From Paraburkholderia atlantica (lineage in GTDB: Bacteria > Pseudomonadota > Gammaproteobacteria > Burkholderiales > Burkholderiaceae), in assembly GCF_009362785.1 (NCBI RefSeq), contig NZ_WHNQ01000027.1:40894-104893 (forward strand): DNA of 64,000 nucleotides, written 5' to 3'. The translations under genes were made by a program, and so were the position numbers. Shown here piece by piece: positions 55,858-64,000 of the stretch (positions within the stretch are counted from its first letter, which is position 1; each line of letters starts with the position of its first letter). The notes beneath the pieces were generated by a model. The model did not search any database. It had not been told where the DNA came from and worked only from the letters and a program-made list of their open reading frames with translations.

Positions 55858-57615
55858 TCAAGGGTCTGGCCGCTCGTCGAATGTTTCCCGCAACGCGATC
55901 TGCATCGACGCGTGAATCTTCACGCACCAGCGCCACACGAGCGCGAGCAGCAGCGCGGCGCACCCGAGCACCGCGACGAGCAGGCCCGTTGGCGGCAGGA
56001 TGCTGCCTGACAGCGCCGCCACCAGCAGAAACACGCCGATCATCGATACGAGCGGCACGAGGTCGGCGATCGCGTGGCGCAGCGCGCTGGTGAAGCGCCC
56101 GGCGATGGTCGGCTGCACGCTGACTTCGGCGAGCAGCAGCGCGAGTGACTTGGTCTTGCGATATACGGCCACGAGGAACGGCAACGACACCACGAGCGCG
56201 ACACTCCACTGCACGACGCGCTGCAATGGCTCCTCGTCGAGCCAGTGCGCGAGCAGCCGGCCGCTATGCGGCGCGCTATACGACACGACCAGGAAAATCG
56301 CCGCAACGAGCGCGAGATTCACCGCGATCTGCACGACGATGCGCCGCGTCATGCTGATCAGCGTCGGCTCGCCGCGCGCCGTAATCAAACTGCGCAGCCA
56401 TTGCCCGTACATGCCGAACGCGTTGGACAACGTGGCGGGCATCGCATTCGCGATGCGGCGCGTCAGCGGATCGGCGACGCGGATCAGATAGGGCGTCGTC
56501 AGCGTGGTCAACGCCGACACGGCGACCGCGATCGGATACAGAAACCCGCTCGTCACCTTCAACGTCAAACCGAGCGTCGCGATGATGAACGAGAACTCGC
56601 CGATCTGCGACACGGTCATGCCGACGCGCATCGACGTGCGCCCGTCCTGCCCCGACAGAAACGCGCCGAGCCCGCACGACACGATCTTGCCGACGATCAC
56701 CGCGAGCGTAATCACGGCGATTGGCCATCCATAGTCGAGGATCACGGCCGGGTTCAGCATCAGTCCGATCGTCACGAAGAAGATCGCGGAAAACGCGTCG
56801 CGCAGCGGCGCGATCAGATGCTCGATCCGATGCAGATGGCGCGACTCGGCCATGATCGCGCCGATCAGAAACGCGCCGAGCGCGATGCTGTAATCGAGCT
56901 TGACGACCAGCAGACAGAAGCCGAAGCAGAAGCCGAGCACGGACACCAGCATCATCTCGTTGCTGCCGGTGCGCGCGACGTAGTTCAGCGCGCGCGGCAC
57001 CAGCAGCACGCCGACCAGCAGCGACACCGTCATGAACAGCAGCAGCTTGCCGAGCGTGACGGCCGCGAGCCCGGCCGACAACTGCCCGGTCTGCGCAATG
57101 CCGGTCAGCAGCACGAGCATCGCGATGCCGAGAATGTCTTCGACGATCAGAATGCCGAACACGAGCTGCGAGAAGCTTTCGCGTTTGAGTCCGAGGTCGG
57201 ACAGCGCCTTCACGATGATCGTCGTCGACGAGATCGCGAGGATCGCGCCGAGGAACAGCGAATCCATCGGGCTCCAGCCGAATGCATTGCCGATCGCGTA
57301 GCCGATCCACAGCATCAGCACGATCTCGGACAGCGCGGCGACGATCGCCGTCGCGCCGACCTTGAACAGCTTGCGCAGGCTGAATTCGAGGCCCAGCGAA
57401 AACATCAGGAACACGACGCCCAGCTCGCCGAGCGTCTGGATCGTCTGTTCGTCGTGGATCAGCTGGAACGGCGGCGTGTACGGTCCGATGATCACGCCGG
57501 CCGCGATATAGCCGAGCACCACCGGCTGCTTCAGGCGATGGAACAGCACGGTGACGACGCCCGCCAGCGCCATCACGACGGCCAGATCCTGGATGAAGCC
57601 GATGCCATGGTGCAT
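55858..57615 (-). CDS. Monovalent cation:proton antiporter, Kef/YbaL-like without RCK domain
   Basis: A 585-residue membrane protein of the CPA2 (Na+/H+ exchanger) family. The first about 385 residues hold the exchanger core of about 12 helices, with GYIAAGVIIGPYTP, GLEFSLRKL, ILIVEDILGIAML and GAFLIGAIMAES. KefB and YbaL proteins then have a cytoplasmic TrkA-N/RCK domain; here the C-terminus instead has more membrane helices (VQIAVNLALVAAIFLVVS, LVPLVSMIGVFLLVAAL). ATG 57615 (MHHGIGFIQDLAVVMAL) is preferred to an upstream start. Ion not known. Confidence 0.85.
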   Translation of the reverse strand: MHHGIGFIQDLAVVMALAGVVTVLFHRLKQPVVLGYIAAGVIIGPYTPPFQLIHDEQTIQTLGELGVVFLMFSLGLEFSLRKLFKVGATAIVAALSEIVLMLWIGYAIGNAFGWSPMDSLFLGAILAISSTTIIVKALSDLGLKRESFSQLVFGILIVEDILGIAMLVLLTGIAQTGQLSAGLAAVTLGKLLLFMTVSLLVGVLLVPRALNYVARTGSNEMMLVSVLGFCFGFCLLVVKLDYSIALGAFLIGAIMAESRHLHRIEHLIAPLRDAFSAIFFVTIGLMLNPAVILDYGWPIAVITLAVIVGKIVSCGLGAFLSGQDGRTSMRVGMTVSQIGEFSFIIATLGLTLKVTSGFLYPIAVAVSALTTLTTPYLIRVADPLTRRIANAMPATLSNAFGMYGQWLRSLITARGEPTLISMTRRIVVQIAVNLALVAAIFLVVSYSAPHSGRLLAHWLDEEPLQRVVQWSVALVVSLPFLVAVYRKTKSLALLLAEVSVQPTIAGRFTSALRHAIADLVPLVSMIGVFLLVAALSGSILPPTGLLVAVLGCAALLLALVWRWCVKIHASMQIALRETFDERPDP

Positions 57616-57828
57616 GAACGTTTTCCTTACAAACAGTAATCTCAGAAAGCGCAGTGTAACAAACGGACTGACCATGTTTTTGGCGAATTCGCGCGTCGCG
57701 CCGCGCCGGCAGTAGCAGGCCGCTCGGCCGCAAAACCTTGCTCTACAATGCGGACGGACCTTCCCGTTGGCTCGGCACCGCCCCGCTCACGCGCCCGAGC
57801 TGCGCTCAACCGGATTTCTACCGACATC

Positions 57829-59208
57829 ATGGCCACTGACTTCGCCCCGTTCCCGCCGCTTGCCCAGCTTGCCGCCGATCTCGCCGCCGGCCGCACCACG
57901 AGCCGCGCGCTCGTCGAAACCGCGCTCGACCGGATCGCCGACCCGGCCGGCCAGGGCGCCGCCGTCTTCATGCACGTCGACGCCGACGCCGCGCGCGCCG
58001 CCGCCGACGCGCACGACCACCTGCGCGCGGCCGGCACCGTGCTGTCGCCGCTCGCCGGGATTCCGGTGTCGGTCAAGGACCTGTTCGACATCGAAGGCCA
58101 GCCGACCCGCGCGGGCTCCGTCGTGCTCGCCGATGCGCCAGCCGCGAAAGCCGACGCGGTCGCGGTCGCACGGCTGAAGCGGGCCGGCGCCGTGATCGTC
58201 GGGCGCACCAACATGAGCGAGTTCGCGTTTTCCGGGCTCGGCCTGAATCCGCACTACGGCCATCCGCTGTCGCCGTACCGGCGCGGCGTGAAGGGCGACG
58301 AGCGGGTTTCGGGCGGCTCGTCGTCGGGCGCGGCGGCATCGGTCGCCGACGGCATGGCGGCGGTCGCGCTCGCCACCGACACCGGCGGCTCGATCCGCAT
58401 TCCAGCCGCGTTGTGCGGGCTGACCGGCTTCAAGCCGACCGCCGCGCGCATCCCGAAGCAGGGCGGCGTGCCGCTGTCGTCGACGCTCGATTCGTTCGGG
58501 CCGATCGGCGTATCGGTCGCGTGCTGCGCGCTGGTCGACCGGATGCTCGCCGGGCTCGAGCCGCGCATTCCGGCCGCGCGGCCGCTCGAAGGCGTGCGCC
58601 TCGGCGTGCTGACCAACTTCGTGACCGACGGCGTCGAGCCCGAAGTCGCACGCGCGATCGATACCGCGCTCAAGCATCTGGAGGCGGCCGGCGCGATCGT
58701 CAGCGAGGTGCGCTTCGCGCCGCTCGACCGCCTTGCGGAAATCAACCGCTTCGGCTTTTCGCCAATCGAGGCGTATGCGTGGCATCGTCCGCTGCTCGAC
58801 AAACATCGCGAGCAGTACGACCCGCGCGTGCTCGTGCGCATCATGAAAGGACAGCCGGCCACCGCGGTCGACTACTTGGACCTGCTCGCCGAGCGCGCCG
58901 CGATGCTCGATGAAGCCGCGCGCACGCTGTGGCAGCGTTTCGATGCGGTCGTCGCGCCGACGGTGCCGGTCGTGCCGCCGCGCCTCGCCGACCTGCTCAC
59001 CGACGACGATACGTTTGGCCACACTAACGCGCTGATCCTGCGCAACCCGAGCGCGTTCAACTTCCTCGATAGCTGCGCGCTGTCGCTGCCGTGCCATCTG
59101 CGTGGCGACGCACCCGTCGGCCTGATGCTGGCAGGCGCGCCGCACGCCGACGACGCGCTGCTCGCGATCGGCCGCGCGGCCGAGGCGGTGCTGAATGCGA
59201 TCCGCTAA
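57829..59208 (+). CDS. Amidase signature family enzyme
   Basis: A 459-residue amidase-signature enzyme. The Ser-cisSer-Lys triad is visible: Lys83 in GIPVSVKDLFD, the cis-Ser in SGGSSSG (about 164-165) and the nucleophile Ser188 in DTGGSIRIPA. Members hydrolyse diverse amides; it is not GatA-like in context since no gatB/gatC is near. Upstream in-frame codons to 57748 are noncoding. dsbB follows 94 bases on. Confidence 0.9.
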   Translation: MATDFAPFPPLAQLAADLAAGRTTSRALVETALDRIADPAGQGAAVFMHVDADAARAAADAHDHLRAAGTVLSPLAGIPVSVKDLFDIEGQPTRAGSVVLADAPAAKADAVAVARLKRAGAVIVGRTNMSEFAFSGLGLNPHYGHPLSPYRRGVKGDERVSGGSSSGAAASVADGMAAVALATDTGGSIRIPAALCGLTGFKPTAARIPKQGGVPLSSTLDSFGPIGVSVACCALVDRMLAGLEPRIPAARPLEGVRLGVLTNFVTDGVEPEVARAIDTALKHLEAAGAIVSEVRFAPLDRLAEINRFGFSPIEAYAWHRPLLDKHREQYDPRVLVRIMKGQPATAVDYLDLLAERAAMLDEAARTLWQRFDAVVAPTVPVVPPRLADLLTDDDTFGHTNALILRNPSAFNFLDSCALSLPCHLRGDAPVGLMLAGAPHADDALLAIGRAAEAVLNAIR

Positions 59209-59302
59209 AGCGCGGCAATCGTCAGGCGATAAGCGGCGCGAAAGGCGTTCGCGCTAGAATCGCCGGCACCCGCTCTTTCGTCTCCAGACCAATCGAAGAT
59301 CC

Positions 59303-59812
59303 ATGACTAACGACTCCGCGATGCTGCGCCGCGAGCGCACCCTGCTGAATCTGCTCGGCCTGATCTGTCTCGCCCTCGTAGGCGGCGCGCTGTACCTGCA
59401 GTTCGGCCTGCGCCAAGACCCGTGCCCGCTGTGCATCATCCAGCGCTATTTCTTTCTGCTGATCGCGATCTTCGCGTTCCTCGGCGCGCGCTTCAAGAAC
59501 TGGCGCGGCGTGCGGCTGCTCGAAGTGATGGCGGCGCTGTCGGCGCTCGCCGGCATCGCGACCGCCGCTCGCCATGTGTACATCCAGGCGAATCCTGGCT
59601 TCAGCTGCGGCTTCGACGAGCTGCAGCCGATCGTCGACAGCCTGCCGCCCGCGCACTGGCTGCCGAGCGTGTTCAAGGTCGCGGGCCTGTGCGAAACCGC
59701 ATATCCGCCGATTCTCGGGCTGACGCTGCCGATGTGGTCGGGGGTCGCGTTTATCGTCGCGTTCGTCGCGCTGATGCTGAGCCTGGTGCGCAATCGCCAT
59801 CGGGTGTCCTGA
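59303..59812 (+). CDS. dsbB: Disulfide bond formation protein B
   Basis: A 169-residue inner-membrane protein with four helices that reoxidises DsbA and passes electrons to ubiquinone. The first redox pair is Cys41-Cys44 in PCPLCIIQRY, the second the periplasmic Cys in FSCGFDEL (about 101) and LCETAY (about 130). Length is typical. Confidence 0.95.
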   Translation: MTNDSAMLRRERTLLNLLGLICLALVGGALYLQFGLRQDPCPLCIIQRYFFLLIAIFAFLGARFKNWRGVRLLEVMAALSALAGIATAARHVYIQANPGFSCGFDELQPIVDSLPPAHWLPSVFKVAGLCETAYPPILGLTLPMWSGVAFIVAFVALMLSLVRNRHRVS

Positions 59813-60126
59813 CGACCGACCCGCATCGTAACGCCGGACTTCGTGTCGCCCATGCCGGGCCCCGAAGTCCGGCGTTTTTTCTGCGCGGCGTTCTACGAAC
59901 GCTCGCCATTGTTGTCGCCCGCCGCCCCGCGCACGCAACTTCTCGCTGCCGCGCGAATCGTACCGGGATCATGATCGCCGCCGCATGAGCTTCATGCGAC
60001 GCGGGAAATATTTTCGGACCGGGGTAGTGCTATCTTCGGGTATGGATGGCGATCTACGTGCGCGAGGCCGGCTTTTGCGACCCCATGCGTAACGCGCGCC
60101 CGGTCCGCACTGTCTTCCGATTCGCC
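59813..60126. other. 314-base gap between dsbB and xdhA
   Basis: The first part holds the dsbB terminator (59831-59880). The rest up to xdhA contains a small palindrome GCATGAagcTTCATGC (59983-59997) and the xdhA promoter area, in which no clear -35/-10 pair was recognised. Confidence 0.5.
59831..59880 (+). terminator. Rho-independent terminator after dsbB
   Basis: ACGCCGGACTTCG (59831-59843) and CGAAGTCCGGCGT (59863-59875) form a 13-base perfect stem with a 19-base loop, followed by six T. Confidence 0.88.
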
Positions 60127-61665
60127 ATGACAACGCAAACCATCCGCTTCTATCACCAGGGGTCCGTCCGCGAGGTCGCGGGCGTTCCGGCGACGCGCAC
60201 GGTGCTGCAGCACCTGCGCGAGGACTTACGCTGCACCGGCACCAAGGAAGGCTGCGCGGAGGGCGACTGCGGCGCGTGCACAGTCGTGATCGGCGAACTC
60301 GACGCGCGCGGCGAGCTCGCGCTGAAGGCGGTCAACGCCTGCATCCAGTTCCTGCCGACGCTCGATGGCCGCGCCCTCTTCACCGTCGAAGACCTGCGCG
60401 CCGCGAACGGCGCGCTGCATCCGGTGCAGCAGGCGCTGGTCGACTGTCACGGTTCGCAATGCGGCTTCTGCACGCCCGGCTTCGTGATGTCGATGTGGGC
60501 GCTCTACGAAAACCAGCCCGCCAGCGCCGGCCTGCCGACCCGTGACGAAATCGACGCCGCGTTGTCCGGCAATCTGTGCCGCTGCACCGGCTACCGGCCG
60601 ATCATCGATGCGGCGCAGAAGATGTTCGACTACGCGCAGCATCCGCGGGTCGCGCTAGATCGCGATGCGATCGCGGCCACGCTGCGCACACTGCAGCGCA
60701 AAGACACGTTCGAATACAGCGCCCCCGACACGCGTGGCGCCGCGTTCGGCTCACCCACCTTCCACGCCCCGCTCACGCTCGACGCGTTCGCGACGCTGCG
60801 CGCCCAGCATCCGGACGCGCGCATCGTCGCGGGCAGCACCGACGTCGGCTTGTGGGTCACCAAGCAGTTTCGCGATCTCGGCGACCTGCTGTACATCGGC
60901 AACGTCGCCGAGTTGAAAACCATCGCGCGCGACGCGCAAACGCTGACGATCGGCGCGGCGGTCTCGCTCGAAGACGCGTACGCGGCGCTCACCGCCGACT
61001 ACCCCGAGCTCGCCGAACTATGGACGCGCTTCGCATCGCTGCCGATCCGCAATGCGGGCACGCTCGGCGGCAACGTCGCGAACGGCTCGCCGATCGGCGA
61101 TTCGATGCCGGCACTGCTCGCGCTCGGCGCCGAGGTCGAGCTGCGCCGCGATCGCTCGACCCGCACGCTGGCGCTCGATGCGTTCTACCTCGGCTATCAG
61201 AAGACCGCGCTCGCGGCCGGCGAATTCGTTAGCGCGCTGCGCGTGCCGCGTCCGGCCGGTGCACTGCGGTTTCGCACCTACAAGGTGGCGAAGCGGTACG
61301 ACCAGGACATTTCGGCGGTATGCGCGGCGTTTGCGCTGCACGTCGCGCAAGACGGCACGATCCGCGCGGCGCGCGTCGCGTTCGGCGGCATGGCGGCGAC
61401 ACCGAAGCGCGCCACGCATGCCGAAGCCGTGCTCGACGGGGCGACGTGGAACGACGAGACCGCCCGCCGCGCGATGGACGCGCTCGCCGCCGATTACCAG
61501 CCGCTCACCGACATGCGCGCGTCGAGCGCGTATCGGCTGAAGGTCGCGCGCAATCTGCTGTGGCGCTTCTACCTCGAAACGCGCGACGACGCGCCGCTCG
61601 CGCTCTGCGACGTCAACGCGTTCGCGTTCGAACCCGACGCAACCGTCGCGAAGGAGTCGCCGTGA
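60127..61665 (+). CDS. xdhA: Xanthine dehydrogenase, small (FeS/FAD) subunit
   Basis: A 512-residue subunit of xanthine dehydrogenase. The N-terminal part carries two [2Fe-2S] clusters: Cys43, 48, 51 and 72 (EGCAEGDCGACTVV) and Cys112, 115, 148 and 150 (QCGFCTPGF, LCRCTGYRP). The FAD domain follows from about 200 (RIVAGSTDVGLW, TLGGNVANGSPIGDS). ATG 60127 is preferred to the frame from 60046. It overlaps xdhB by one base (TGATG), so the two are co-translated. Confidence 0.96.
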   Translation: MTTQTIRFYHQGSVREVAGVPATRTVLQHLREDLRCTGTKEGCAEGDCGACTVVIGELDARGELALKAVNACIQFLPTLDGRALFTVEDLRAANGALHPVQQALVDCHGSQCGFCTPGFVMSMWALYENQPASAGLPTRDEIDAALSGNLCRCTGYRPIIDAAQKMFDYAQHPRVALDRDAIAATLRTLQRKDTFEYSAPDTRGAAFGSPTFHAPLTLDAFATLRAQHPDARIVAGSTDVGLWVTKQFRDLGDLLYIGNVAELKTIARDAQTLTIGAAVSLEDAYAALTADYPELAELWTRFASLPIRNAGTLGGNVANGSPIGDSMPALLALGAEVELRRDRSTRTLALDAFYLGYQKTALAAGEFVSALRVPRPAGALRFRTYKVAKRYDQDISAVCAAFALHVAQDGTIRAARVAFGGMAATPKRATHAEAVLDGATWNDETARRAMDALAADYQPLTDMRASSAYRLKVARNLLWRFYLETRDDAPLALCDVNAFAFEPDATVAKESP

Positions 61666-64000
61666 TGAACCGCACCGATGCCTTTATCGAACGCGCGGTT
61701 GAGCGTGCCGAGCAACGCGACGACGCGTCGATCGGTGTCCCACTGCCGCACGAATCCGCTGCGCTGCACGTGAGCGGCGAAGCGACTTACACCGACGACA
61801 TCGCCGAGCTGCACGGCACGCTGCACGCGGCGCTCGGTCTGTCGCGCCATGCGCATGCGCGCATCGTGTCGATGGATCTCGATGCGGTCAGAAACGCGCC
61901 CGGCGTGATCGCGGTGCTGAGCGCGGACGACATCCCCGGCGAAAACAATTGCGGCCCGGTGCTGCACGACGATCCGATCCTCGCCGACGGCGAAGTGCTG
62001 TACCTCGGCCAACCGGTCTTCGCGGTGATCGCCGAGAGCCACGAACTCGCACGCCGCGCGGCCGCGCTCGCGAAAAGCGACGACGTGATCCGCTACGAAC
62101 CGCTCGACGCGATCCTCACCGCCGCCGATGCCAAAGCCGCGAAGCAGTTCGTGCTGCCGCCGCTGCATCTGCGGCGCGGCGATCCGGACGCGAAGATCGC
62201 CGCCGCGCCGCATCGGCTGGCCGGCACGTTCGAGGTCGGCGGCCAGGAGCAGTTCTATCTCGAAGGCCAGATCGCCTATGCGGTGCCGAAAGAGATGGAC
62301 GGCATGCTCGTCTACAGTTCGACGCAGCATCCGAGCGAAATGCAGCAAGTGGTCGCGCATATGCTCGACTGGCCCACGCATAACGTCGTGTGCGAATGCC
62401 GGCGCATGGGCGGCGGCTTCGGCGGCAAGGAATCGCAATCGGCGCTTTTCGCGTGCGTGGCCGCTCTCGCCGCGCAACGCTTGCGTCGGCCGGTCAAGCT
62501 GCGGGCCGATCGCGACGACGACTTCCTGATCACCGGCAAGCGCCACGACGCGGTCTACGAATACGAGGCGGGCTTCGACGATCAGGGCCGCCTGCTCGGC
62601 GTGCGCGTCGAAATCGCGCTGCGCGCCGGCTATTCCGCGGATCTGTCGGGCGCGGTCGCGACCCGCGCGGTATGTCACTTCGACAATGCGTACTACCTGC
62701 CCGACGTCGATATCGTCGCGCTGTGCTGCAAGACCAATACGCAGTCGAACACCGCGTTTCGCGGCTTCGGCGGACCGCAGGGCGCGCTCGTGATGGAGGT
62801 GCTGCTCGACGGCATCGCGCGCGAATTGCGGCGCGATCCGCTCGACGTACGGCTCGCGAATTACTACGGCGTCGGCGAACGCGATACGACGCCGTACGGA
62901 CAGCGCGTCGAAGACAACATCATCGCGCCGCTGACCGACGCACTGCTCGATTCGAGCGACTACCGCGCGCGGCGCGCGGCGCTCGCCGAATTCAATGCGA
63001 AGAGCCCGGTGCTCAAACGCGGCCTCGCGTTTTCGCCGGTCAAGTTCGGCATCTCGTTCAACGTGCCGTTCCTGAATCAGGCCGGCGCGCTCGTGCACGT
63101 GTACAAGGACGGCTCCGTGCTCGTCAATCACGGCGGCACCGAGATGGGCCAGGGGCTCAACACGAAAGTCGCGCAAGTGGTCGCGAATCAGTTCGGCTTG
63201 CCGCTATCGCGCGTGCGGGTGACCGCGACCGATACGTCGAAGATCGCCAACACGTCCGCGACCGCGGCCTCGACCGGCAGTGACCTGAACGGCATGGCCG
63301 CCGAAGCCGCCGCACAGACGATCCGCGCGCGCCTCGCCGAAGTCGCGGCGCGCCAGCTCGGCGGCGACGCGTGCGACGTGCAGTTCGCGCGCGGCAGCGT
63401 ATCGGTGAACGGCGGCGCGCTGCCGTTCGAACAGCTCGTCAACGCCGCGTATCTCGCGCGCGTGCAGTTGTGGTCGGACGGCTTCTACGCGACGCCGAAA
63501 GTGCATTGGGATGCGAAGACGCTGACCGGTCATCCGTTCTATTACTTCGCGTATGGCGCGGCGGTGTCGGAGGTCGTCATCGATACGCTGACCGGCGAGT
63601 GGAAGCTCGTGCGCGCGGACGTGTTGCACGACGCGGGCCAATCGATCAATCCGGCGATCGATCTCGGCCAGATCGAAGGCGGCTTTATTCAGGGGATGGG
63701 CTGGCTCACCACCGAAGAGCTGTGGTGGAACCGTGACGGCCGCCTGATGACGCACGCGCCGTCGACGTACAAGATTCCCGCCGTCAGCGACACGCCCGCC
63801 GCATTCCACGTGCGGCTCTACGACAACAGCAATGCGGAGCCGACCGTGTTCCGCTCGAAGGCCGTCGGCGAGCCGCCATTGCTGCTGCCGTTCTCGGTGT
63901 TTCTCGCGATTCGCGATGCGATCGCGGCCGCGGTGCCGGGCGCGCGACATGCTCCGCCGTTGCGTGCGCCGGCCACGCCCGAGGCCATACTCGATGCGCT
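61665..64000 (+). CDS. xdhB: Xanthine dehydrogenase, large (molybdopterin) subunit, 3' end cut
   Basis: 778 codons are visible; the stop lies beyond the window, probably only a few codons away because the last residues (RHAPPLRAPATPEAILDA) match the usual C-terminal region. It holds the molybdenum cofactor that oxidises hypoxanthine and xanthine to urate. Seen are SGEATYTDDIAELHGTLH near the start, the pterin loops GGGFGGKESQ and FRGFGGPQGALVMEVLLD, GGTEMGQGLNTKVAQVV, and the catalytic glutamate in SKAVGEPPLLLP. Purine breakdown is inferred; an xdhC maturase gene may follow outside. Confidence 0.95.
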   Translation, partial: MNRTDAFIERAVERAEQRDDASIGVPLPHESAALHVSGEATYTDDIAELHGTLHAALGLSRHAHARIVSMDLDAVRNAPGVIAVLSADDIPGENNCGPVLHDDPILADGEVLYLGQPVFAVIAESHELARRAAALAKSDDVIRYEPLDAILTAADAKAAKQFVLPPLHLRRGDPDAKIAAAPHRLAGTFEVGGQEQFYLEGQIAYAVPKEMDGMLVYSSTQHPSEMQQVVAHMLDWPTHNVVCECRRMGGGFGGKESQSALFACVAALAAQRLRRPVKLRADRDDDFLITGKRHDAVYEYEAGFDDQGRLLGVRVEIALRAGYSADLSGAVATRAVCHFDNAYYLPDVDIVALCCKTNTQSNTAFRGFGGPQGALVMEVLLDGIARELRRDPLDVRLANYYGVGERDTTPYGQRVEDNIIAPLTDALLDSSDYRARRAALAEFNAKSPVLKRGLAFSPVKFGISFNVPFLNQAGALVHVYKDGSVLVNHGGTEMGQGLNTKVAQVVANQFGLPLSRVRVTATDTSKIANTSATAASTGSDLNGMAAEAAAQTIRARLAEVAARQLGGDACDVQFARGSVSVNGGALPFEQLVNAAYLARVQLWSDGFYATPKVHWDAKTLTGHPFYYFAYGAAVSEVVIDTLTGEWKLVRADVLHDAGQSINPAIDLGQIEGGFIQGMGWLTTEELWWNRDGRLMTHAPSTYKIPAVSDTPAAFHVRLYDNSNAEPTVFRSKAVGEPPLLLPFSVFLAIRDAIAAAVPGARHAPPLRAPATPEAILDA

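Noticed and set aside
61569..63176. 535-codon minus-strand open frame in xdhB
   Set aside because: Antisense shadow of the molybdopterin subunit gene.

Overview
The window is GC-rich, gene-dense, mostly core chromosome of a beta-proteobacterium. Gene content, synteny (gyrA-serC-pheA-hisC-tyrA-aroA-cmk-rpsA-ihfB followed by lapA-lapB-ugd-hldA-hldD), a tmRNA tag ending ALAA and the style of the proteins point to Burkholderiaceae, most likely Paraburkholderia. This placement is inferred from recognised protein sequences, not from a database search. I see no prophage, insertion sequence, CRISPR array, tRNA or rRNA.

Layout. 0-2.5 kb: start of rimM (cut by the window edge), rpsP with a strong promoter, an exported sorbosone/glucose dehydrogenase-like protein and a TM2-domain membrane protein. 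2.5-5.7 kb: an SOS-box-controlled radical SAM protein, then a divergent Lrp-type regulator and D-amino-acid dehydrogenase (dadA). 5.8-9.7 kb: acyl-CoA dehydrogenase and the electron-transfer flavoprotein genes etfBA, which pass electrons from fatty-acid oxidation to the quinone pool; a palindrome sits at the etfB promoter. 9.7-12.3 kb: methionine ABC importer metNIQ. 12.4-15.1 kb: a monoacylglycerol-lipase-like hydrolase, then a histone-deacetylase-family protein coupled to an ECHDC3-type crotonase. 15.3-18.3 kb: mltB, cysM and a ComEA-like DNA-binding protein. 18.3-23.5 kb: LPS genes (hldD, hldA, ugd, lapB, lapA). 23.7-36 kb: ihfB, rpsA, cmk, then aromatic amino acid and serine genes (aroA, tyrA, hisC, pheA, serC), a DUF2059 protein and gyrA, all on the minus strand.

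36.5-39.3 kb (plus strand): a secreted OmpA-like protein, ubiG, gph and the tmRNA gene ssrA. 39.5-40.2 kb: two small proteins. 40.3-46.9 kb: a molybdenum-dependent, NAD-linked soluble formate dehydrogenase operon (fdsGBA-D) with a divergent ModE/periplasmic-binding-type regulator; fdsA carries an in-frame tandem repeat near its start. 47-52 kb: a flavin monooxygenase, a TPR-glycosyltransferase fusion and a CitA-type citrate symporter. 52.4-57.6 kb: a GNAT acetyltransferase, an unrecognised membrane protein, a PuuD-like glutamine amidotransferase with a long disordered N-terminus and a Kef-like antiporter. 57.8-64 kb: amidase, dsbB, and xanthine dehydrogenase xdhAB (xdhB cut a few codons before its end).

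No wholly new multi-gene system stands out. The best leads are the LexA-box-controlled radical SAM protein of unknown function, the deacetylase-crotonase pair with a crotonase lacking both catalytic glutamates, the repeat inserted in fdsA, the fds promoter palindromes, and the unrecognised protein at 53134-54105.
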